DNA of 64,000 nt from an uncultured bacterium (GTDB taxonomy: Bacteria > Muiribacteriota > Ozemobacteria > Ozemobacterales > Ozemobacteraceae), in the NCBI GenBank assembly GCA_937949615.1, contig CALEDQ010000019.1, positions 62,001 through 126,000 of the forward strand, given 5' to 3'. The first letter of the stretch is position 1, and each line of letters opens with the position of its first letter. A program made the translations under genes and the position numbers. The notes under the pieces are model-generated. The model had not been told where the DNA came from. It searched no databases and saw nothing but the letters and a program-made list of their open reading frames with translations. Shown one piece after another: positions 51,419 through 59,164 of this stretch.

Positions 51419-52063
51419 TCACAGATCGCTGTCGTGGTGCAACTCGTTGAAGCGGTGCTTCAAGGCAGCGTCTTCGACCGTATTCACGTAGACCAGCAGG
51501 TGATCTTTCGGATCATCGAGAACCGCCCGGTCGATCAGCAGGCGCACCCGGTAAAAATCTTCGAGCAGACTGATATCGCACGAAAGCTGAATCGGCCAGC
51601 CGTAACCAGGCTGATTAACCTTGACGTTGCCGGCATTCGGGTGCGGCCAGGTTTTGACCGGCAGCATGAGATTGATGGCATAAAGATGCGAGGGCGTACC
51701 GCCCTGAAAACGGTCGACATAGGCAGACACAATCGGCTTATAGTTGTAATCAAGAATATCGATGCGTTTTTCGCGATCGGCAAGGCGAATGGTGGCAAAA
51801 TAAGAACTGGTACCGGGCAGTGTGCGAATTTCTTTAATTTGAGGCACATAACCGGGCGCACTGACCGAAACCCTGATATTCTGGCCCGCAAGGCTGCATT
51901 TTACCAGAGCATGCGGAACCATCAGATAAATCGAATTGCGCACGTCGACATTGATCTGATAAGGCCCAACCGGGTATTGCACTGCCTGCAGCGGCAGGGA
52001 AAATGCCAGCAAAGCCAGTAATATGGCCGGCAGAGCAAAGCTTTTGGCTATGCGGTTTTTCAA
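51419..52063 (-). CDS. Exported beta-rich protein, PEGA-like
   Basis: 214 residues: signal peptide (about 8-28, ending LQAV), a PEGA-like beta domain with RVSVSAPGYVPQIKEI, and a second beta domain (NVKVNQPGYGWPIQLSC). No catalytic motif. Similar architecture to the 45123-46007 product. CGGAGGAACC lies just before the ATG. It is transcribed divergently from the hydrogen-sensing cluster, so the intergenic region 52064-52465 may control both. Confidence 0.7.
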   Translation of the reverse strand: MKNRIAKSFALPAILLALLAFSLPLQAVQYPVGPYQINVDVRNSIYLMVPHALVKCSLAGQNIRVSVSAPGYVPQIKEIRTLPGTSSYFATIRLADREKRIDILDYNYKPIVSAYVDRFQGGTPSHLYAINLMLPVKTWPHPNAGNVKVNQPGYGWPIQLSCDISLLEDFYRVRLLIDRAVLDDPKDHLLVYVNTVEDAALKHRFNELHHDSDL

Positions 52064-52145
52064 TGCGGTTCCTCCGTCTGATCTTCATTGAATTCTACCA
52101 CAGACTCGATTTTCGCTGCATAAAAATAAAAACCAGCAATAATAG

Positions 52146-52206
52146 TTGTGAAATTTTTCACTTTCATATATAATTATTTACAGAAGCGTTGTGATTTTTT
52201 TCACTT
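52146..52206 (+). promoter_or_regulatory. Promoter with two Rex boxes for the sensory cluster
   Basis: TTGTGAAATTTTTCACTT (52146-52163) and TTGTGATTTTTTTCACTT (52189-52206) each match the Rex consensus TTGTGAAATTTTTCACAA closely, 43 bases apart (about four helical turns). TATAAT (52169-52174) lies between them, 17 bases after TTGTGA, so the first box is the -35 region and the second covers the start of transcription. The leader from about 52181 to 52465 is roughly 285 bases, with no gene and no riboswitch I can name. Confidence 0.8.
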
Positions 52207-52465
52207 TAACCGCTGGGCAAGATTTTCGGTTGTGGTTAGTCAATTCAGGCAGTGTTAATTCGATTGGTGGCTTTAATAATCGTGGCAAAAGGGGTTTTTA
52301 TGAGTTTAGAAGCGGCACCGGCTCTGGGTTACCCCGGAATCAGCACATTTTCGTTCCCTGTGCTTACGGCGCCGCAGACGAAAATCCTGTAGACAACAGC
52401 CGTCTACCGATCGGTAATCAAAGTCAGCGACAAATCTGGTTCGAAATGTGTTGCAGGAGACAGAT

Positions 52466-52759
52466 ATGAATAAAACCGGCAGCGATGAACGCAAAAGTCA
52501 CGAAATTATCATGTGCATGGGCAGCGCCTGCTTTACCCGCGGCAACAACCGCAGCGTCGAAATCGTCAAGGATTACCTCGAAAAGAACGACCTGACCGCA
52601 GAAACCATTTTTCGCGGTTGTCTGTGTTCAAACCGCTGCAAAGCCGCACCGATAATCATTATCGACGGGCAGCCATTCGAAAAGGTTGTTCCGCAGGCAG
52701 TGAGCGAAGTTCTCGACCACGTCTTCAAAGAAGGCGGCACCGAAAATGAATCAGCTTAA
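52466..52759 (+). CDS. Thioredoxin-fold [2Fe-2S] protein, module 1
   Basis: 97 residues with four Cys in the NuoE/HydC C-terminal pattern (CMGSACFTRG and GCLCSNRCKAAP). It should carry one [2Fe-2S] cluster and pass electrons to or from the HydS-like protein encoded next. GCAGGAG precedes the ATG. The end overlaps the next gene by 14 bases. First gene of the Rex-box-controlled operon. Confidence 0.88.
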   Translation: MNKTGSDERKSHEIIMCMGSACFTRGNNRSVEIVKDYLEKNDLTAETIFRGCLCSNRCKAAPIIIIDGQPFEKVVPQAVSEVLDHVFKEGGTENESA

Positions 52760-54488
52760 ACCAGTTTTTACACGCAAGGCCGACTGCCGCGACTGCTACA
52801 AATGCGTTCGCGAATGCCCGGTCAAGGCGATCAAGATCGAAGACAACAGCGCCGGCATTGTCGATGAGCTCTGCATTCACTGCGGGCGCTGTGTCGAAGT
52901 GTGCCCGGTTGGCGCCAAAAAAGTGCGCAACGATGTGCCGGCAGTCAGACAACAGATCGACCTCGGCAAAAAAGTCGTTCTTTCAATAGCACCTTCATGG
53001 CGTGCAGAATTCAAGAATCTGCACATCTCACAGTTGATAGCAGCCCTGCGTCAGCTTGGCTTCAGTCAGATATCGGAAACCGCCATCGGCGCCCAGATGG
53101 TTTCGCAGGCAGTTGCAGAGCTGATCGATCATTCTGAGCAGCAGCTGTTTCTTTCGACCGCCTGCCCCACCGTTGTCGATCTTATCTGCAAATATTATCC
53201 CGACTATGTCAGGCACCTCACCCCGGTAGTTTCGCCGCTCATGGCGCACGCCCGCTATCTCAAATCGACAGCTGGCGAAAATATCAGCGTTGCTTTCGCC
53301 GGCCCCTGCATTGCTAAAAAAGTTGAATCCGAACGCTACCAGGAACCAATCGCTGGCGCCCTGACCTTTGAAAATTTACATGAATGGCTGATAGACGCCG
53401 GTATTGATCCTTACAAAATTGCAGTTGATAACAGCTCGACGTTTTTTCCGCACCCGGCGTGTGAGGGCGGCCTCTACCCCATAGATGGCGGCATGATCAG
53501 CGGCATCAGAGCCAGACTGCAGAAACCGAACGTCGAATTCATGTGTTTTTCAGGTATCGATGCCATAACTTCGGCAATGCGGGAGCTTGACCAGCTGCCG
53601 CCCGGCCGGCAGATTTTCATCGAACTTCTCGCCTGTGGCGGTGGCTGCGTCAATGGACCGGTCATGAAAAGGCGCGAAGCTACCATCATCAAACGCGACA
53701 GCATTTTCAGCCACGTTGACCAGTCTTTTCACCCCGGTGATCAGATCGGAACCCTTGATATCTCGGCAAAATTCAGCACCAGCCCGATTCAGATCAGGCA
53801 GCACCCTGAGAATGTTGTCAGAGCAGCACTGCAACGCGTCGGCAAAACGAGCTCGCGTGATGAGCTTAACTGCGGCAGCTGCGGTTATGACTCGTGTCGC
53901 GATTTTGCCGAGGCGCTGCTCGACGGCAAAGCCATGGAAAACATGTGCGTCTCATACATGCGCAAACTCGCCAGCAAAAAGGCCAACGCCCTGATCAAGG
54001 CCATGCCGGCCGGCGTGGTAATCGCCGATGCCGGGCTGCGCATCATCGAATGCAACCGCCGTTTTGCCAGTATTTTCGGGTCTGACATGGAAATGGTCTT
54101 CGACGCCTCCCCCGGCATGGAAGGCGCGCAGCTCAGCAAGATCGTGCCTTTCCACAAGGTTTTCAGAAACGTTCTGGTAACCGGCGAAGACTGGGTCGAC
54201 CACGATATCGCCTACCGCGATCATCAGCTCAACATTTCGGTCTTTTCAATCGAGAAGGGGCAGGTCATCGGCGCAGTGATTCAGGACATACGGGTACCGC
54301 ACGTGCGCCGCGACCAGGTGGTGAAAAGGGTTGAAGAGGTCATCAGACTCAACCTCGAAACGGTGCAGAAAATTGCCTATCTGCTCGGCGAAAACGCCTC
54401 AGAAACCGAATTGCGGCTCAACAACGTGCTCGAAGCTTTTGGCAGCGAACCGGAGGAAATCAATGGAATTTCCGAAAATTACGAATAA
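52746..54488 (+). CDS. HydS-like sensory [FeFe] hydrogenase with PAS, module 1
   Basis: 580 residues. Order: two 4Fe-4S sites (CRDCYKCVRECPV, CIHCGRCVEVCPVG), an H-cluster domain with altered pocket, a 4Fe-4S domain of the CGSCGYDSCRDFA type (about 380-395), a PAS domain (about 415-520) and a helical tail. L1 reads STACP, where the proton-relay Cys is Ala; L2 reads AGPCIAKK, where Met is Gly; L3 reads ELLACGGGC, where Met is Leu. The H-cluster Cys ligands are kept. This matches the group C sensory hydrogenases (HydS) known from Thermotoga. It likely senses H2 or potential and signals through PAS to the phosphatase downstream, whose start it overlaps. Confidence 0.88.
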   Translation: MNQLKPVFTRKADCRDCYKCVRECPVKAIKIEDNSAGIVDELCIHCGRCVEVCPVGAKKVRNDVPAVRQQIDLGKKVVLSIAPSWRAEFKNLHISQLIAALRQLGFSQISETAIGAQMVSQAVAELIDHSEQQLFLSTACPTVVDLICKYYPDYVRHLTPVVSPLMAHARYLKSTAGENISVAFAGPCIAKKVESERYQEPIAGALTFENLHEWLIDAGIDPYKIAVDNSSTFFPHPACEGGLYPIDGGMISGIRARLQKPNVEFMCFSGIDAITSAMRELDQLPPGRQIFIELLACGGGCVNGPVMKRREATIIKRDSIFSHVDQSFHPGDQIGTLDISAKFSTSPIQIRQHPENVVRAALQRVGKTSSRDELNCGSCGYDSCRDFAEALLDGKAMENMCVSYMRKLASKKANALIKAMPAGVVIADAGLRIIECNRRFASIFGSDMEMVFDASPGMEGAQLSKIVPFHKVFRNVLVTGEDWVDHDIAYRDHQLNISVFSIEKGQVIGAVIQDIRVPHVRRDQVVKRVEEVIRLNLETVQKIAYLLGENASETELRLNNVLEAFGSEPEEINGISENYE

Positions 54489-55662
54489 CTGCTGTGTCGA
54501 GGTTGACTTCAGGCAGAAAAACTGTGGTCGGCAGCGCACTGGCGGCGACGTTTTTCTGTCGCGCAAGCTGAAAGAACAGCAGCGCGTCATTTCGGTTCTG
54601 TCTGATGGCCTTGGCAGTGGCATCAAAGCCGGTGTACTCGCCACTCTGACATCAGTCATGGGCCTCAATTACATGAGCAGCTTTCGCGACCCGGCCAAAG
54701 CGGCACGCAGTATCATGGATACTCTGCCGGTCTGCTCTGAACGCCACATCAGCTACAGCACCTTTTCGCTCGTCGACGTCGACTTCGAAAACGAGGTCAA
54801 AATCGTTGAATACGACAACCCGCCGGTGCTGGTTGCGCGCGGCTCAGAGATTATCAGACTCGAACGCTCTCAGGTTCAGGTTACAAGAGCCGACCGCGAA
54901 CCGGTGGCGATTTCGGTTGCCGATTTTCAGGCTCAGCCGGGTGACCGCATCATCATGCTCTCTGACGGTGTAAGCCAAAGCGGCATTGGCAGTCAGCCAC
55001 TGCCATTCGGCTGGGGCATCGAAAAAACCGGCAATTTTATCAAAGAGCAGATTGAAAAAAAGTCAGATATTTCTGCCTGTGACCTGGCAGCGGCCATTGT
55101 TGACAAGGCCTGGCTCAACAACGGCGGGCATGCACTCGACGACATAACCTGTGGCGTCATTTACTTCCGCCAGCCCAGGCAATTACTGATCATGACCGGC
55201 CCACCCTACGATCAGAAGAAAGACCGTTTGCTTGCCGAGCTGGTCGGTAATTTTCCCGGCAGAAAGATTATCTGTGGCGGCACTACTGCCAACATCGTTG
55301 CCCGCGAAACCGGTCGTGAAGTGCATGTCATGCTTGGCAAGATCGACCCTGATCTGCCCCCGGATTCGATAATGGAAGGCGTTGACCTGATCACTGAGGG
55401 CATTCTCACGGTCGGGCGCGTTGCCAGATACTTAGAAGACCGGCGCAACCCAGAAACCCTGAATCTCAACCCGGCCACAAAAATTGTCCGTATGCTGCTC
55501 AACAGCGATATAATTAATTTTGTGGTCGGAACCCGGGTTAACGAGTTTCACCAGGATCCGAACATGCCGGTCGAACTGGAAATCAGGCGCAACGTCATCA
55601 AAAAGATCGCGGCGCTTCTGGAAAACCAGTATCTCAAGGAAACCAGCATTCAATACATCTAA
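54463..55662 (+). CDS. SpoIIE/PP2C phosphatase of sensory module 1
   Basis: 399 residues. The PP2C/SpoIIE catalytic domain covers about 1-240, with metal motifs VLSDGLGSG, MLSDGVSQSG and DDITCGVIY. An additional domain of about 150 residues (245-399, KIICGGTTANIVARETGRE, EGVDLITEGILT) is shared with the second phosphatase at 59140. SpoIIE-type enzymes dephosphorylate anti-anti-sigma (STAS) proteins, but none is encoded nearby. GGAGG lies six bases before the ATG at 54463. The start overlaps the HydS gene by 26 bases, so the two are translated together. Confidence 0.88.
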   Translation: MEFPKITNNCCVEVDFRQKNCGRQRTGGDVFLSRKLKEQQRVISVLSDGLGSGIKAGVLATLTSVMGLNYMSSFRDPAKAARSIMDTLPVCSERHISYSTFSLVDVDFENEVKIVEYDNPPVLVARGSEIIRLERSQVQVTRADREPVAISVADFQAQPGDRIIMLSDGVSQSGIGSQPLPFGWGIEKTGNFIKEQIEKKSDISACDLAAAIVDKAWLNNGGHALDDITCGVIYFRQPRQLLIMTGPPYDQKKDRLLAELVGNFPGRKIICGGTTANIVARETGREVHVMLGKIDPDLPPDSIMEGVDLITEGILTVGRVARYLEDRRNPETLNLNPATKIVRMLLNSDIINFVVGTRVNEFHQDPNMPVELEIRRNVIKKIAALLENQYLKETSIQYI

Positions 55663-55674
55663 CGGAGTCATGAA

Positions 55675-55923
55675 ATGAGCAAGAAGTTCAAAATCACCAT
55701 CTGTTCGGGAACAGCCTGCTATGTGCTGGGTGGCGCCCAGCTGATGATGCTGGAAGACCTGATACCCGCCGAGCTGAAAGACCAGGTCGAAATCGTCGGC
55801 TCAGCCTGTCTGCAGGCCTGCCGGCAAGGTGGTAATGCCCAGCCGCCGTTCGTAAAAATCAATGATTATCTGATGGAATCAGCTTCGATCGCCAAAATCG
55901 TGGATTACTTGCGCAAGCACTGA
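55675..55923 (+). CDS. Thioredoxin-fold [2Fe-2S] protein, module 2
   Basis: 82 residues with four Cys (CSGTACYVLGG and GSACLQACRQGG), same family as the 52466 product but shorter. Predicted one-cluster electron carrier for the hydrogenase-like proteins of module 2. Follows the first phosphatase by 12 bases, so the modules form one transcription unit. Confidence 0.85.
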   Translation: MSKKFKITICSGTACYVLGGAQLMMLEDLIPAELKDQVEIVGSACLQACRQGGNAQPPFVKINDYLMESASIAKIVDYLRKH

Positions 55924-55943
55924 GTCAGGCAAAGGAAACTCGT

Positions 55944-57392
55944 ATGACATACATCAACAATGCGGCCCTGATCAAGCGCCAGCTCATGGTGAGACTGGCA
56001 AGAATGATGTTTGCCGGCAACCTCGGCACACAGGTTGACTATATTCCGCTGCAGCAGGCACCACGCGAGTCGGCATCAGTGCGCTGCTGCATTCATCATG
56101 ACCGCGCCGTGCTGCGCTATCGCCTGATGGCTCTGCTTGGTTTCGCAGTCGAGAATGAGAAGCCCGAAGACGAGATCCGCACCCTCGCCAGCTATGTTGC
56201 CGAAGCTGAGCAGAAAGGCGCTGACCGCCTCGATGACAAGATACTCACTGTTATCGACGAAGCCTGCAGCTCATGCATCAGAGCCAATTACCGGGTCACC
56301 AATGCCTGCCGCGGCTGTGTCGCCAGACAGTGCATCATGAACTGCCCGAAAAATGCCATTCACATCGAGAACGGGCATGCGGTCATCGACGAAAAGATCT
56401 GCGTCAGCTGCGGCATCTGTGCCAAGGCCTGCCCTTATCATTCGATTATTTACCAGCCGATTCCGTGTGAAGAAGCCTGCCCGGTCAATGCGATAAAACA
56501 GGATGAGCGCGGCAAGGAAAAAATCGACGAAAACAAATGTATTCATTGTGGTCGCTGTCAGCAGGCCTGCCCATTTGGTGCAGTCATGGAACGCTCGGAA
56601 ATGTTCGATGTACTCAAGGTGGTTCTTAACCCGGCCTGTAAAACGATTGCCATGATTGCGCCAGCGATTGTCGGTCAGTTCAACACCGAGCTTGGCAAAG
56701 TCGTCACAGCTCTGAAAAAACTCGGTTTCGACCATGTGGTCGAAGTGGCCTATGGAGCCGATCTTACTGCTGAAAAAGAAACCGCCGAATTCATCGAACG
56801 GGTCGAGCATGGCAGCGTCTGCATGACTTCTTCTTGCTGTCCGGCCTATGTTGAAGCGGTCAACAAGCATATCAGCAACATAAAACCTCTCGTTTCTGAC
56901 ACTCCCAGCCCGATGCAGCTGACCGGCGAATGGGCTGGCAAAAATTGGCCGGGAGCAAAGCGCATTTTCATCGGCCCCTGCGTTGCCAAGCGGGCCGAGG
57001 CACGCTCCAGCAAAAACGTCGAGAATGTTCTCACCTTTGAAGAACTTGGTTCAATTCTCGTTGCCGCCGGTATCGATGTTCTCGAATGCGAAGAAACGTC
57101 TCCCGATCAGATCGCAACGGCAACCGGCCGCAAATTCGCGATTTCCGGGGGGGTTGCCGGTGCGGTTGTTGCGGCAGCAGCTGGCCATGGCGTTAAAGCC
57201 GAAGAAAAACTCTTCAATGGTCTTGATAAAAAGGCCTTTGCAACCCTCAAGGTGGTTGACAAGGTTGTAAAAAATACTACCTTCATAGAAGTGATGACCT
57301 GTGAAGGCGGCTGCCTGCACGGCCCCGGGGTAATAAGCAACCCGGTCGTGGCGCGGCGCTTTCTCGAAAAAATGCTCAAGGAAAACCCCTGA
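55944..57392 (+). CDS. Group-B-like [FeFe] hydrogenase
   Basis: 482 residues. The N-terminal about 110 residues are the region typical of group B enzymes (LIKRQLMVRLARM, ESASVRCCIHHDRAV). Then a Cys-rich region with at least three 4Fe-4S motifs (CVSCGICAKACPY, CIHCGRCQQACPFG), then the H-cluster domain. L1 SSCCPAY keeps both Cys including the proton relay, L2 is GPCVAKRAE and L3 is EVMTCEGGCLHGPG. It is therefore more likely catalytic than the HydS proteins. Group B physiology is poorly known. Its stop overlaps the start of the next gene by one base (TGATG). Confidence 0.88.
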   Translation: MTYINNAALIKRQLMVRLARMMFAGNLGTQVDYIPLQQAPRESASVRCCIHHDRAVLRYRLMALLGFAVENEKPEDEIRTLASYVAEAEQKGADRLDDKILTVIDEACSSCIRANYRVTNACRGCVARQCIMNCPKNAIHIENGHAVIDEKICVSCGICAKACPYHSIIYQPIPCEEACPVNAIKQDERGKEKIDENKCIHCGRCQQACPFGAVMERSEMFDVLKVVLNPACKTIAMIAPAIVGQFNTELGKVVTALKKLGFDHVVEVAYGADLTAEKETAEFIERVEHGSVCMTSSCCPAYVEAVNKHISNIKPLVSDTPSPMQLTGEWAGKNWPGAKRIFIGPCVAKRAEARSSKNVENVLTFEELGSILVAAGIDVLECEETSPDQIATATGRKFAISGGVAGAVVAAAAGHGVKAEEKLFNGLDKKAFATLKVVDKVVKNTTFIEVMTCEGGCLHGPGVISNPVVARRFLEKMLKENP

Positions 57393-59164
57393 TGGACAGC
57401 GTCGAACAGAATATCAGCCCGGTAGTTTTCACCAACAAGGCGCAATGCCGTGACTGTTACCGCTGCCTGCGCCAGTGCCCGGTCAAAGCGATACGCATGA
57501 TCAACGGTCAGGCCAGCGTCGACCCCGAAAAATGCATTGCCTGCGGCACCTGCATCAAAGAATGCCCGCAGGGCGCCAAGCAATACCGCAACGATCTGGA
57601 GAAGGCGATCAGACTGCTCAAAGAACCGTTTCCGGTTGCGGTAAGTCTGGCCCCGTCGTTTGCGGCGTTCTTCACAAAATCAGAGCGGCAACGACTGCCG
57701 TCGGCATTGCGCAAACTCGGCTTCGCGCATATTTCAGAAACTTCGATCGGGGCATACCCGGTAGCAATTGCCAGTCTCAAAAGGCAGCATGCTGACCGCA
57801 GTTCGATCTGCACTGCCTGCCCGGCCGCGGTCAGTTTTGTCAGAAAATATATGCCTGAGCTGACCGACAATCTGCTGCCGGTAGCTTCACCAATGCTCGC
57901 CCACGCGGCGATAATCAGAAAAAAAATCGGCGAAGGGGCGCGCGTTGTCTTTATCGGGCCATGTATCGCCAAAAAACAGGAAGCCGACAGCAGTGAAGGC
58001 CTGCAGAAAATCGACTGCGCCCTGACTTTTCGTGAGCTCAGCGAATGGTTTGACCGCGAAAACATCAGACTCGACCGGCTCGAAGAAAGCCCGTTCGATG
58101 ACCAGCCCGACGGGCAATCGCGCTTTTTTCCGCTGCCCGGCGGCCTGACGCGGACTGCAAACATGGGTTCAGACAGCCTGATCAGCGATATCGTCGCGGT
58201 CAGCGGTCATGCCGAGTTTCGCCAGATTCTCGAAGTCATCGAAAAATCGCGGGTCAAAATGTTCGTCGAGCCGTTGTTCTGTTCTCAAGGCTGTGTTAAT
58301 GGGCCCGGGGCACCCGAGAACAGCCAGCTTTTCGAAAACCGGCGTGAAGTTATCGACTATGCAGAGAAGCACCCTGGCTCAGAAACGATTAAACATGAGG
58401 CTGATGAAGTAGTCGATGCAGCATACAAACCGGAAAAAGCACCAGAAGAAGCTGTCGAAATTACCGAAGAAGCAATCAGCAGGGTTCTTGCCGCCACCGG
58501 CAAAACCAGCCCGGCTGACGAGTTGAACTGTGGTGCCTGCGGTTACGATTCGTGTCGCGACAAGGCAATAGCCGTCATCAGAGGGTTTGCCGAAATAGAC
58601 ATGTGTATACCCTATATGCGGCGCCTGGCTGAACAGCGCACTGACCGCATCATCGAAACCAGCCCGAATGGCATCGTCATGCTCGATGACAAACTGACCA
58701 TTCTCAGTATGAACCCGGCTTTCCGCAAGATGTTTCTCTGTTCTGAAGCGGTTCTTGGCAAACATATATCTTATCTTATCGACCCCGAGCCTTTCGAAAA
58801 GGTTCTGACCGGCAGCGAGAATCTGATCGAGCAGACAACCAAGCATCAGCGCTACAACCTGATCGTGCACCAGATCATTTATCAGCTCGAAATCGAAAAC
58901 CAGCTCGTCGGCATCTTTGTCAACATTACCGGCAGCCGTCAGAGTATCGAAGAACTTGCAAGACTGCGTTCAAAAACGATTCAACAGGCCCGTGAAATGC
59001 TTGAACATCAGGTAAAAATGGCACAGCAGATGGCAAAATACCTTGGTGAAAGCACAGCGCAGGGCGAAAGCATCATCGAAAATCTTCTCAAGCTCACCGA
59101 AAGCGAAGATGAGGGCGAAAACCGCAGAAAGGGCCCGGAATGGGATATATTCACGTCGAAATAG
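57392..59164 (+). CDS. HydS-like sensory [FeFe] hydrogenase with PAS, module 2
   Basis: 590 residues, same layout as the 52746 product: two 4Fe-4S sites (CRDCYRCLRQCPV, CIACGTCIKECPQG), altered H-cluster domain, 4Fe-4S domain CGACGYDSCRDKA, PAS (about 420-520, SPNGIVMLDDKLTILSMN) and a coiled tail. L1 is CTACP, L2 IGPCIAKKQE, L3 EPLFCSQGC, again lacking the relay Cys and the two pocket Met residues. An acidic linker (KAPEEAVEITEEA) precedes the Fe-S domain. Output is presumably the phosphatase whose gene it overlaps by 25 bases. Confidence 0.88.
   Translation: MDSVEQNISPVVFTNKAQCRDCYRCLRQCPVKAIRMINGQASVDPEKCIACGTCIKECPQGAKQYRNDLEKAIRLLKEPFPVAVSLAPSFAAFFTKSERQRLPSALRKLGFAHISETSIGAYPVAIASLKRQHADRSSICTACPAAVSFVRKYMPELTDNLLPVASPMLAHAAIIRKKIGEGARVVFIGPCIAKKQEADSSEGLQKIDCALTFRELSEWFDRENIRLDRLEESPFDDQPDGQSRFFPLPGGLTRTANMGSDSLISDIVAVSGHAEFRQILEVIEKSRVKMFVEPLFCSQGCVNGPGAPENSQLFENRREVIDYAEKHPGSETIKHEADEVVDAAYKPEKAPEEAVEITEEAISRVLAATGKTSPADELNCGACGYDSCRDKAIAVIRGFAEIDMCIPYMRRLAEQRTDRIIETSPNGIVMLDDKLTILSMNPAFRKMFLCSEAVLGKHISYLIDPEPFEKVLTGSENLIEQTTKHQRYNLIVHQIIYQLEIENQLVGIFVNITGSRQSIEELARLRSKTIQQAREMLEHQVKMAQQMAKYLGESTAQGESIIENLLKLTESEDEGENRRKGPEWDIFTSK

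Noticed and set aside
52746..54488. Calling the PAS-containing proteins ordinary catalytic hydrogenases
   Set aside because: L1-L3 substitutions and the PAS and CGxCGYDSC domains match sensory group C proteins rather than catalytic HydA.
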